Below, piece after piece: positions 52,702-59,455 of a stretch of DNA of 64,000 bases. Positions within the stretch are counted from its first letter, which is position 1; every line of letters begins with the position of its first letter. This stretch comes from Prevotella sp. GTDB lineage: Bacteria; Bacteroidota; Bacteroidia; Bacteroidales; Bacteroidaceae. Position numbers and translations under genes: made by a program. Under the pieces are notes generated by a model, which was not told the DNA's origin, searched no databases, and saw only the letters and a program-made list of their open reading frames with translations. The stretch lies in assembly GCA_015060485.1 (NCBI GenBank), contig SUYI01000015.1, forward strand, positions 1-64,000, given 5' to 3'.

Positions 52702-53592
52702 TTAGCTTCCCATTTCGAATCCACCTGAGTTGTCGTCGCCAGAGGAGCTCTTGTAGAGCGTCTTGCTGGCTACCGAGCTGCTCACGCCGTCCTTGATGGC
52801 GATGGCCTTGATGGTGGTCGTCTCATCGATGGTGAAGGGCTGGGTGTACAGCGTGTCGTTGGCGTCGGGATCGTCACCGTTCTCCGAATAGTAGATGGTT
52901 GCGCCGTCAGGACCGCTGATGCTTACCTGGCTGGTCTCCTCGAACGGATTCACACCGCTAATCGTAGGAGCTGCTACGCTGTTCTGCTGACTCTGCGAAC
53001 CGCTGTTGCCGGAGTTACCGCTGTTCTGCGAACCGCTACCCGAATTTTCGGTGTTTTCGCCGTTTCCGGTGTTTTCGGAATTACCCGAACCGCTGTTCTC
53101 GGAACCCGAATTCTCGCTACCGCTGTTCTCGTTCTCGGTGTCCTCGACCTCTCCGCTGGTCGAAGTCACGCGCTTCACCTCCTTGCCGTCGCGGTCGTAG
53201 CAGGTAATCTGCACGGCGGTGTTCTTCAGCTCGTCCTTCAGGTCAGAGTCGGGAGTGAACACGATACGGCGGCTGGTAATCAGACCCGACTTCACGTCCT
53301 CCACCTTCTCGACCGACTTCGAGCGCAGGCCGAATCGCATGGTTTCCAGTCCGGGCAGCGCCACCGAGTGGCCTTCCGTAGCCCATGCCTTGATCACCTC
53401 ACCGGCAGCATCCCAGCATGCCTGCATCACACCCTGGCTCACGCCGCTGCGCAGAGCCGCCTCCTTGATCACCTTCTTCTGCGACAGGCTCGAATACAGC
53501 TCGGGCTGCATCACATAGCGCCATACGCCGGGATCGTCCTCTTTCTTCGTAAACTTCAGTTTCTTCTCAACTGCTTTCACTTTCATTGCCAT
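52702..53592 (-). CDS. HU-family DNA-binding protein with Ser-Gly-Asn linker and chitobiase-C-like domain
   Basis: 296 residues in three parts. Residues 1-125 are the HU-like domain of the Bacteroidetes type (MAMKVKAVEKKLKFTKK, KKVIKEAALRSGVSQGVMQACWDAAGEVIKAWATEGHSVALPGLETMRFGLRSKSV). Residues about 145-205 are a low-complexity linker of repeated S-G-S-E-N-S-G-N. Residues about 210-285 form a CHB_HEX_C_1-type beta domain (PDGATIYYSENGDDPDANDTLYTQPFTIDETTTIKAIAI). A DNA-binding head with a beta-sandwich tail normally seen on secreted proteins is unusual, but it recurs in this family. Promoter at 53782-53789 gives a leader of about 180 bases. Confidence 0.88.
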   Translation of the reverse strand: MAMKVKAVEKKLKFTKKEDDPGVWRYVMQPELYSSLSQKKVIKEAALRSGVSQGVMQACWDAAGEVIKAWATEGHSVALPGLETMRFGLRSKSVEKVEDVKSGLITSRRIVFTPDSDLKDELKNTAVQITCYDRDGKEVKRVTSTSGEVEDTENENSGSENSGSENSGSGNSENTGNGENTENSGSGSQNSGNSGNSGSQSQQNSVAAPTISGVNPFEETSQVSISGPDGATIYYSENGDDPDANDTLYTQPFTIDETTTIKAIAIKDGVSSSVASKTLYKSSSGDDNSGGFEMGS

Positions 53593-53781
53593 AATTCTTT
53601 TTCTCCTCTTAAATCGAAAATGTTAATAATTTTGATAACTGTTAGGTTTATGGTTGATTAACTCACTTTGTCGACTTCCAGACGGAATTTTTTACGCTCT
53701 GGGCAGGTAGTAAATTCTGGCAGGCCTGAAACCAAATTTTCGCTGCCCTGGCGCCCATTTCCATCTTTCTTTTCGACACTG

Positions 53782-53789
53782 CAAAGGTA
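53782..53789 (-). promoter_or_regulatory. -7 box of the HU-smalltalk unit
   Basis: TACCTTTG on the minus strand. Confidence 0.6.
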
Positions 53790-53870
53790 CGAATTTTTCA
53801 GCATATAGAATGCTTTTTTTCTCTGAATTTTTAGTTAAAAAGTGTTTAAGAAATAATTACAAGTAAAAAT

Positions 53871-54034
53871 GTGTCATACATGTCGTATGTGTCATACATG
53901 TCATTATCGATTTCGGGGTGAAAAGTGCTCACTATATATAATAAAATTTATTTTATTATATATAGTGCACTAAATTCACGCACACCAATACAAATCCTTA
54001 ATGACACCTATGACATGTTTGACACCTATGACAC
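53871..54034. repeat. Perfect palindrome framed by inverted TGTCA iterons
   Basis: The core is CACTATATATAATAAAA (53930-53946), a TTTA loop and its exact complement (53951-53967). Left flank 53871-53906 has two copies of GTGTCATACATGTC. Right flank 53999-54034, read on the minus strand, is GTGTCATAGGTGTC AAACATGTCATAGGTGTC. The two 36-base flanks therefore form imperfect inverted repeats around the palindrome. Confidence 0.85.
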
Positions 54035-54148
54035 TTACCAAAAATTTTTTGCCTTTCCCTGAATAGCGTTGACTCTTCTGGAGCGGTTGTTCAATGACTT
54101 TTTGTTAATTACCGCTCACACGGTGCCAGTCACCCTGTGAGGTTTCAG

Positions 54149-54176
54149 ACCATTTTCGTGACGTCAGGAAAATGGT
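54149..54176. promoter_or_regulatory. 28-base palindrome, candidate operator
   Basis: ACCATTTTC G TGACGTCA G GAAAATGGT is symmetrical except for one G/G pair, with the palindrome TGACGTCA at its centre. It lies about 140 bases before the -7 box at 54316. Protein binder unknown. Confidence 0.5.
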
Positions 54177-54315
54177 AGTCATGTCTAAAAAACTGAAAAA
54201 ACTGCACACCAGGACAGTCCCCGTGTATCGTCTGTATGAGTACCATGAGTGGGCACTTTCGAAGAAAGATTGAAGATTTCTGTGGGAAAGTTTTGGCTTT
54301 TTGCCAAATATTTAT

Positions 54316-54323
54316 TAATTTTG
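54316..54323 (+). promoter_or_regulatory. -7 box before short lipoprotein-like ORF
   Basis: TAATTTTG matches TAnnTTTG, 23 bases before the ATG at 54347. Confidence 0.5.
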
Positions 54324-54346
54324 CCAACAAATATGCTACTGCTGAA

Positions 54347-54709
54347 ATGACGAACGAACGAAATGCAACACATAACTCGCTAAATATGAGGGGCTTACAA
54401 AATTACCCCCCCCTATTTTGTAAAATAAACGGAAACGGCGTAACTGCCGATAACACCGCATCTCACAGGGAAATAGCTACGCAAACCACCCTGCTGCATC
54501 AGGCTTTAGCCTCTTGCGGCAGGGTTTTCTTGTGTTTATGCCTAACTTTCTTCTTGCTGACTTTCACGGCTTGCGAGAAGGAAATCCCTGTTGATGCCGA
54601 TGCTCTTACCCGCAGTGCCCAAGAAAACGACAGCACTGCACGTGGTGGCCTTGGTATTACCGTCACCATCGACACCGTATGGAAGGGCGAAACGTATATT
54701 AACTATTAA
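54347..54709 (+). CDS. Short lipoprotein-like protein, start uncertain
   Basis: About 120 residues from the ATG at 54347 (another ATG at 54386). The hydrophobic stretch VFLCLCLTFFLLTFTAC followed by EKEIPVDADALTRSAQENDS is a lipobox-like signal, but it starts about 60 residues in, which is odd for a true lipoprotein. The real start may be a non-ATG codon nearer 54520, or the N-terminal 60 residues may be spurious. The mature part is only about 40 residues. Function unknown. Confidence 0.45.
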   Translation: MTNERNATHNSLNMRGLQNYPPLFCKINGNGVTADNTASHREIATQTTLLHQALASCGRVFLCLCLTFFLLTFTACEKEIPVDADALTRSAQENDSTARGGLGITVTIDTVWKGETYINY

Positions 54710-54713
54710 CGAA

Positions 54714-54740
54714 CACGAATTTCACGAATTACACGGATTA
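54714..54740. repeat. 3 x 9-base array
   Basis: CACGAATTT, CACGAATTA, CACGGATTA in the spacer before the ATG at 54763. Confidence 0.75.
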
Positions 54741-54762
54741 TACTAACTAAAACTATATAATT

Positions 54763-55329
54763 ATGAAAAAGATTTTATTTGTAGTGGTATTATTGATGCC
54801 AATGTTCTTAAATGCACAAGAAAAAGAAGAAAAATCAAACAGTAAAACATTGGAATTTTTAGCAAAAGATGGTTCCGTTTTAAAAAAAGAATTTTATGAT
54901 CTTCCCGAAGTTGGATCAAGCTACAACAGGACACAAAATCAAGTTCTTATTATTACCGATCTGAAATCAAATGAAAAAAGAGGTTGTTTGAGAATAATTA
55001 CAAGTTATTCTTCTTCAACTTCAGGTGTTAATGAATACATAGGAACTCTTGATCCCGACGAGTTAGATGCTGCAACGGTGTCAATGGAGAAAATCTTAAA
55101 CGAAATCATTCCAACGACCCCCGAAACATATACAGAAGTTGTATATAAGACTCGTGATGGCATCCAAATTGGAGCATTCTGGAAAGAGAAGAAAAAAGAA
55201 TGGACAATATACATTCAAACAAAATCCTATAGTTCTCGTTCAATGTCCACATATAAATCCGAGGAATTAGCCACGCTTATTAAAAATTTAAAGGATGCCA
55301 AACAATTGATAATTGAAAAAACAAAATAG
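54763..55329 (+). CDS. Secreted protein of unknown function
   Basis: 188 residues with signal peptide MKKILFVVVLLMPMFLNAQ. The mature part is charged and beta-rich (ITDLKSNEKRGCLRIITSYSSS, YTEVVYKTRDGIQIGAFWKEKKKEWTIYIQ). No recognised family. Clearly more AT-rich than the genes to its left, which marks the start of the acquired region. First of four genes read rightward. Confidence 0.75.
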   Translation: MKKILFVVVLLMPMFLNAQEKEEKSNSKTLEFLAKDGSVLKKEFYDLPEVGSSYNRTQNQVLIITDLKSNEKRGCLRIITSYSSSTSGVNEYIGTLDPDELDAATVSMEKILNEIIPTTPETYTEVVYKTRDGIQIGAFWKEKKKEWTIYIQTKSYSSRSMSTYKSEELATLIKNLKDAKQLIIEKTK

Positions 55330-55331
55330 AA

Positions 55332-55358
55332 GGTGTACATGGTGTACCCGTGTGTACT
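55332..55358. repeat. 3 x 9-base array
   Basis: GGTGTACAT, GGTGTACCC, GTGTGTACT in the gap between two island genes. Confidence 0.6.
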
Positions 55359-55390
55359 CTTAAAGATGAAGCCTAAAAAAAGAAAGAGAT

Positions 55391-56194
55391 ATGACAGAAG
55401 ACGAGAAAAAAGAATTTGAGGAATTCTTAAAATGGAAAGCCGAAAAGGCACAGCAGGCTGAAGAAACAAAGCAAACTTCCGAGCCTGAAAAAGTTGTGGA
55501 AAGCACTCCCCAACAAGTAAATGTAACCCCAGAAAATACAAAGTCAAGTAGCGATGTTGAAAAGGGAAGCAGCAATAAAGGCTTGTATATTATGGGGGCA
55601 GCTGTTGCTGTTATTATTTTACTTTTCATAATCGTTGGTTTGTCTGGCAATAAAAAGAGTGCCCAACCTGCAGAAGAAGAGGAAGAATATGTTGTTGTTG
55701 ATGATGACTCTGTGGCAGTTGTTGTTGCTGATGCTGATTACACTAACGAGCCGGCGAAAGCAGTTTGGGATTTTTATATCGAAAAAGACCAGATGACAGA
55801 TTCAAAGAACATCTGGGCAAGGATAACGAGTGACAATTACATCACACAAGAATTCCCATACGAAGGCCAAACCCGTGCAACTATAACAGTTAGATACATG
55901 AAAAAATATGGTTACGATGTTCTAATTCAGATATCCAAAGGCCAAATGAATGGCAGGGAATATTATAGTACAAATTATGTGACTGCCCGTTTTGATGAAG
56001 GCAGCCCAAAGAAATATTATTTCAATGAGTCGTCGGATGGAGATTCAAAAGTGGTGTTTTTGCGCAAGACTGGCGATTTCATAAAGAACTGCAAGAGTGC
56101 TAAGGATATAAAGATCGACTTGCCCTTATATCAAGGTGGCAGACCCTTGTTTACATTCCATGTTGATGAACCATTAGTTTGGAGAGAAGAATAA
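55391..56194 (+). CDS. Single-pass membrane protein of unknown function
   Basis: 267 residues: an acidic cytoplasmic N-terminus (MTEDEKKEFEEFLKWKAEK), one membrane helix at about 65-87 (GLYIMGAAVAVIILLFIIVGL), an acidic linker (EEEEEYVVVDDDS), then an exported domain from about 120 (VWDFYIEKDQMTDSKNIWARIT...PYEGQTRATITVRYMKKYGYDVLI). The domain begins with a W...D-x-M-T-D-S-K pattern reminiscent of small 'protection against stress/invasion locus B-like' domains, but I cannot name a family. Probably made with its neighbours. Confidence 0.75.
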   Translation: MTEDEKKEFEEFLKWKAEKAQQAEETKQTSEPEKVVESTPQQVNVTPENTKSSSDVEKGSSNKGLYIMGAAVAVIILLFIIVGLSGNKKSAQPAEEEEEYVVVDDDSVAVVVADADYTNEPAKAVWDFYIEKDQMTDSKNIWARITSDNYITQEFPYEGQTRATITVRYMKKYGYDVLIQISKGQMNGREYYSTNYVTARFDEGSPKKYYFNESSDGDSKVVFLRKTGDFIKNCKSAKDIKIDLPLYQGGRPLFTFHVDEPLVWREE

Positions 56195-56223
56195 TTACCC
56201 CTTCACCCTATAAAAATAAGCAT

Positions 56224-57687
56224 ATGAAGAATTTAGCAGTTTTGTTTGTCCTTCTGTTCTGTTCATCTTCGCTTTATGCACAGGATGATAGATTTTCCGA
56301 TATTAGCCAAACCAAGGGCAAGGACGTCTATGTCATAGATAACTCCGCTTTAAATGTTGCTTTTACGATTGTTGACGGCAAGGTAAAGCCTATCCAAAAA
56401 GTAAAGAACTTAAGTGTTTCGATGGCAGGAAAAGTGTACTCCGTAGAGAAAGATGAATACACCTACAAAAAGGACACCTATATTGTTCTGAAGGGTTCGA
56501 ATGAAACATTATTATTGAAACTAGCGGATTCGCCTTTGTATCTTTCATCATTCGTTTCTAAAACATACTGGCAAGACAAATACGATTCGTATCGGAAAGA
56601 TTACGTCTATTTGGATTTTAAGAAATATCCTCAGGTACATTCCCAAAATGCAACTGTCGAATACGATGATCTTTCGCGAATAGAATGGAGAGGGTTTGAC
56701 GTGTCTGATAATGGTGCGACGTTCTATATGTGCGAATATAATGGTATATATCCTCTGGATAACTTTAAGGTGACAAGTAGCGTGTTTGAACATTCCAAAG
56801 GAATTTACTTTGTCAAAAAGGACGACATTCAACCTTTTGTTGAAAAATACAACGCCCGTATAGCCAAAGAAAAACGTGACAAAGAAATAGCCGACTCTAT
56901 AACCAACTGCAAACTACGTTTAGCTATAGCGTTGCGCGAAGCAAAATATATGGTTGACGGTAGAGAAATAAACGTAAACAAAGGTGATACTTTAGCTGTT
57001 TTCTCTTATGATGCTTCCGAAGGCGAGTTTGTAGCACGATTTCGTGTAGCCAATCTTCTTTTTAAGCCGGATGACATAGAGTTCCTTGACACAAAGACAA
57101 CAATTACTGAAGGTAAATACAGCTGGGACAAGAAAACCGTTAAAACATCTGCGGATGCAGAATATTTAAAAGCAAAGGGCAGTGAGGGCAAAGAACAGCG
57201 TTTTTTTGTTGCAGCAGATTTTGAAGAAGCCCAAACTAAAAATTGGTTAGACAGACTTAGGGCTGCCATCGATGATTATAATAAGGAGGTTGCATACAAG
57301 AAGAAAAATCAGATATTCATCACCGGCATAGGCTACGTTTTTGATAGTAATGAGTATAGCCACAGTTACGGATTGCGTTTTGATGTTTATAATTGTTTTT
57401 CAAAAACGATAAAGTACGTTGAGTTTACATTGACGAACTATAACGGTGTCGGGGATGTTCAAAGAGATGATATGGGTCGCTCAACAAGAACTGTAAGAGG
57501 TATTGGCCCTATTGAGCCAGAAGATGGCGGAAGATATTCTTGGGACGATATTTTCTGGGACGAAAGGGGTATTATAAAGGATTCAAAACTTACAAGCGTT
57601 AAATTCATTTTTAAAGACGGAACTACGAGGGTGTTTAGTGGAAATGCAAACATAAGAAAGCATATGTCTGCTGACGCTTGGGATTAA
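56224..57687 (+). CDS. Secreted protein of unknown function, about 490 residues
   Basis: I chose the ATG at 56224 (MKNLAVLFVLLFCSSSLYAQ), a clear signal peptide; the longer frame overlaps the previous gene. Mature protein has repeats of short beta-strands and a C-terminal domain of about 120 residues (FDVYNCFSKTIKYVEFTLTNYNGVGD ... GPIEPEDGGRYSWDDIFWDERGIIKDSKLTSVKFIFKDGTTRVF) of a type seen on various secreted proteins. No catalytic motif recognised. Follows the membrane protein after 29 bases. Confidence 0.75.
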   Translation: MKNLAVLFVLLFCSSSLYAQDDRFSDISQTKGKDVYVIDNSALNVAFTIVDGKVKPIQKVKNLSVSMAGKVYSVEKDEYTYKKDTYIVLKGSNETLLLKLADSPLYLSSFVSKTYWQDKYDSYRKDYVYLDFKKYPQVHSQNATVEYDDLSRIEWRGFDVSDNGATFYMCEYNGIYPLDNFKVTSSVFEHSKGIYFVKKDDIQPFVEKYNARIAKEKRDKEIADSITNCKLRLAIALREAKYMVDGREINVNKGDTLAVFSYDASEGEFVARFRVANLLFKPDDIEFLDTKTTITEGKYSWDKKTVKTSADAEYLKAKGSEGKEQRFFVAADFEEAQTKNWLDRLRAAIDDYNKEVAYKKKNQIFITGIGYVFDSNEYSHSYGLRFDVYNCFSKTIKYVEFTLTNYNGVGDVQRDDMGRSTRTVRGIGPIEPEDGGRYSWDDIFWDERGIIKDSKLTSVKFIFKDGTTRVFSGNANIRKHMSADAWD

Positions 57688-57725
57688 TTTATTATATTTG
57701 AGATAACTTTAAAACATTTCTAATT

Positions 57726-58124
57726 ATGGTAGAATTTGTAGCAATAATCACATTAGTGGCAGGTGTCCTGCAAATTATTTTGTTCTTCAAAGTTTGGGGT
57801 ATGACTAATGATATCCGAGAGCTGAAGAAAGATTACTTTAGTGAAACACATCTCGAAACTTATTATCATAAGGCAATTTTTGCAAGAAAGAATTTGATTC
57901 TTGGGAAAAAAGAAAGTGTTAAAGCGATGTTTCTGAAAAATTTCCTAAACAATTTGGAGCAGAATTACACAAAGGGAGAGGATTCTATTCAACCGTATGT
58001 GGATAATTTGAAAAAGCAATTTTCCAAACTGGGAGAAGAATTACCCGATTATATCTCTAATCTGAAAACGTTTGAAGACTACCACAAATTGTTTACTAAA
58101 AATGACTTTATAATAGAAAAATAG
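57726..58124 (+). CDS. Small membrane-anchored protein of unknown function
   Basis: 132 residues: N-terminal membrane helix (FVAIITLVAGVLQIILFFKVWGM), then a charged helical region (NDIRELKKDYFSETHLETYYHKAIFARKN). No recognised family. AT-rich like its neighbours. Confidence 0.65.
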   Translation: MVEFVAIITLVAGVLQIILFFKVWGMTNDIRELKKDYFSETHLETYYHKAIFARKNLILGKKESVKAMFLKNFLNNLEQNYTKGEDSIQPYVDNLKKQFSKLGEELPDYISNLKTFEDYHKLFTKNDFIIEK

Positions 58125-58158
58125 TCATATTTTGTCGTGGGGATAGGCCCCATGATAC

Positions 58159-58230
58159 ATGATTAGCGTTCCGCTATTGATGGCCTATGCCTTTGTGGCG
58201 GGCTACCTGCAGGGAAGAAAGAAGAAATAA
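58159..58230 (+). CDS. Candidate 23-residue membrane peptide
   Basis: ATG at 58159 opens MISVPLLMAYAFVAGYLQGRKKK and stops at 58230. The hydrophobic stretch plus basic tail resembles small membrane peptides or type I toxin-like peptides. Just upstream GGGGATAGGCCCC (58139-58151) can form a small hairpin. Without conservation data this is only a candidate. Confidence 0.25.
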   Translation: MISVPLLMAYAFVAGYLQGRKKK

Positions 58231-58252
58231 GGGATTAATACTAAACGGCATC

Positions 58253-58384
58253 GTCCTACGTGTAGGACACCGCTGCCATCAATAAAAATTTTTCATTGAT
58301 TGTTTCCTGAGCGCAGGAATTTGTTTTAGATTTTAAAATATTTACCTTCGCCCTTCGCGAGAATCGCGAGGTTTTAAAAAGATT
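58253..58384. repeat. Hairpin module copy 1
   Basis: GTCCTACGTGTAGGAC is a perfect 16-base palindrome followed by ACCGC. Further on, ATCAAT...ATTGAT (58278-58300) and CGCGAGAATCGCG (58357-58370) form hairpins before GAGGTTTTAAAAAGAT. Confidence 0.7.
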
Positions 58385-58453
58385 TAGAAGAAAACGATAT
58401 AAATATGGACGAAGTAATATAAATTAAAATAGCTTTTTCATTATCACTGCAAA

Positions 58454-58542
58454 GCCCTACGTGTAGGGCACCGCAATATTGTTAGTTAAAATATTTTTGC
58501 GAATCCCTCGTCTCCTGCGAAGGCCGCGAGGTTTTAAAAGAT
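58454..58542. repeat. Hairpin module copy 2
   Basis: GCCCTACGTGTAGGGC is a perfect palindrome followed by ACCGC, later CCTCG...CGAGG around CCTGCGAAGG, then GTTTTAAAAGAT. The arms differ from copy 1 at a paired position (T-A versus C-G). Confidence 0.7.
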
Positions 58543-58561
58543 AAAAGTAAAAACAAGATAT

Positions 58562-59437
58562 ATGGCAATATTAACTGTTTATACGAAGCTATTGGACAAG
58601 ACATTGGAAGGTGCACGTATCATTGATATGGGCAGCACCAAGTCGTGTGAGTGTTTCGTGCTCCCCCGCGATAAGGTTGCAGAGGTTGCAAAGAAACAGC
58701 CACATCTGACGCAGTATGGTTTTTACATATTGCTGGGACGCGAAAAGAATATGAAGCCAATGGCGTATATCGGACAGACCAACGACTTCACCAACCGCGT
58801 GAATGACCATAAGCAGAAGAAAGACTTCTGGGATACAGCTTTGGTGTTTGTGTCGAAGTCCGATGAGATCTTCCCCAGCGAAGCACTCTATCTGGAGTAT
58901 CTGGGATGGAAAGCTGCCAAAGAAGCTGGTAACTATATCATCGAGAATTCAAAGGATATCAACGAGCCACACCTTTCAGCAGACAAGCAGAACGAGATGG
59001 AGTTGTTCTTTGAGGATATCCAGTTCTTGACTCGCTTCTATGGATGCAGGGTATTTGATGAGCCTGAGAAGCCGATGGTTGCAGAGCAGGGAATGGAATT
59101 CCGAATGAAGATGTCAACGTCTGGCCTGAATGCGACAATGCTATTTTATCGCGAGAGCAAACGCTATGTGATTAAGGCAGGCAGTACCATCAACAAAGCA
59201 ACTTTCAATAGCTGTTCTAAAGGTATTGCTGCATTTCGCAAGGAAGTGATAGAGAACAAAAAACTCTGCCAGATTGGTGATCCGTTATGTACCCTGCTCC
59301 AGGATATTGAGATACCAGAGACATCTTGTTCACCATCAGGCGCAGCATCCTTTTGTGCAGGAACCTCATTCCAAGGTACTGTAGCATGGGAAGACAAAGA
59401 CGGAAAGAGATATCCAAGTAGTTGGTGGAAAGAATAA
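58562..59437 (+). CDS. GIY-YIG nuclease-family protein with DUF4357-type C-terminus
   Basis: 291 residues. The region GFYILLGREKNMKPMAYIGQTNDFTNRVNDH (about 57-85) is a GIY-YIG nuclease core in which F-Y-I and Y-I-G are the two signature triplets, with the R in TNRV and a late Glu (SEALYLEYL) as expected catalytic residues. The last 60 residues (CSPSGAASFCAGTSFQGTVAWEDKDGKRYPSSWW) match the DUF4357 pattern often found with this nuclease. Such proteins sit beside restriction-modification genes; this one precedes the methylase by 18 bases and is probably co-transcribed. Specific role unknown. Confidence 0.85.
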   Translation: MAILTVYTKLLDKTLEGARIIDMGSTKSCECFVLPRDKVAEVAKKQPHLTQYGFYILLGREKNMKPMAYIGQTNDFTNRVNDHKQKKDFWDTALVFVSKSDEIFPSEALYLEYLGWKAAKEAGNYIIENSKDINEPHLSADKQNEMELFFEDIQFLTRFYGCRVFDEPEKPMVAEQGMEFRMKMSTSGLNATMLFYRESKRYVIKAGSTINKATFNSCSKGIAAFRKEVIENKKLCQIGDPLCTLLQDIEIPETSCSPSGAASFCAGTSFQGTVAWEDKDGKRYPSSWWKE

Positions 59438-59455
59438 AGATGTTTTTTATAGGAT

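Larger units (their letters stand above)
53593..54346. other. Non-coding spacer with nested inverted repeats
   Basis: About 750 bases without a credible gene. It holds the HU promoter, a perfect 17-base-arm palindrome (53930-53967) flanked by inverted 36-base iteron pairs, another palindrome at 54149-54176 and a promoter for the next gene. See the separate entries. Confidence 0.6.
58125..58561. other. Spacer with duplicated hairpin modules
   Basis: 437 bases with one tiny candidate ORF and two copies of a module: a perfect palindrome followed by CACCGC, then AAAATATTT, a GC-rich hairpin and CGCGAGGTTTTAAAA(A)GAT. The second copy ends 20 bases before the GIY-YIG gene. Confidence 0.6.

Noticed and set aside
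58253..58542. Integron attC sites
   Set aside because: Palindromes and spacing are suggestive, but no integrase gene or clear GTT-containing core sites can be identified here.
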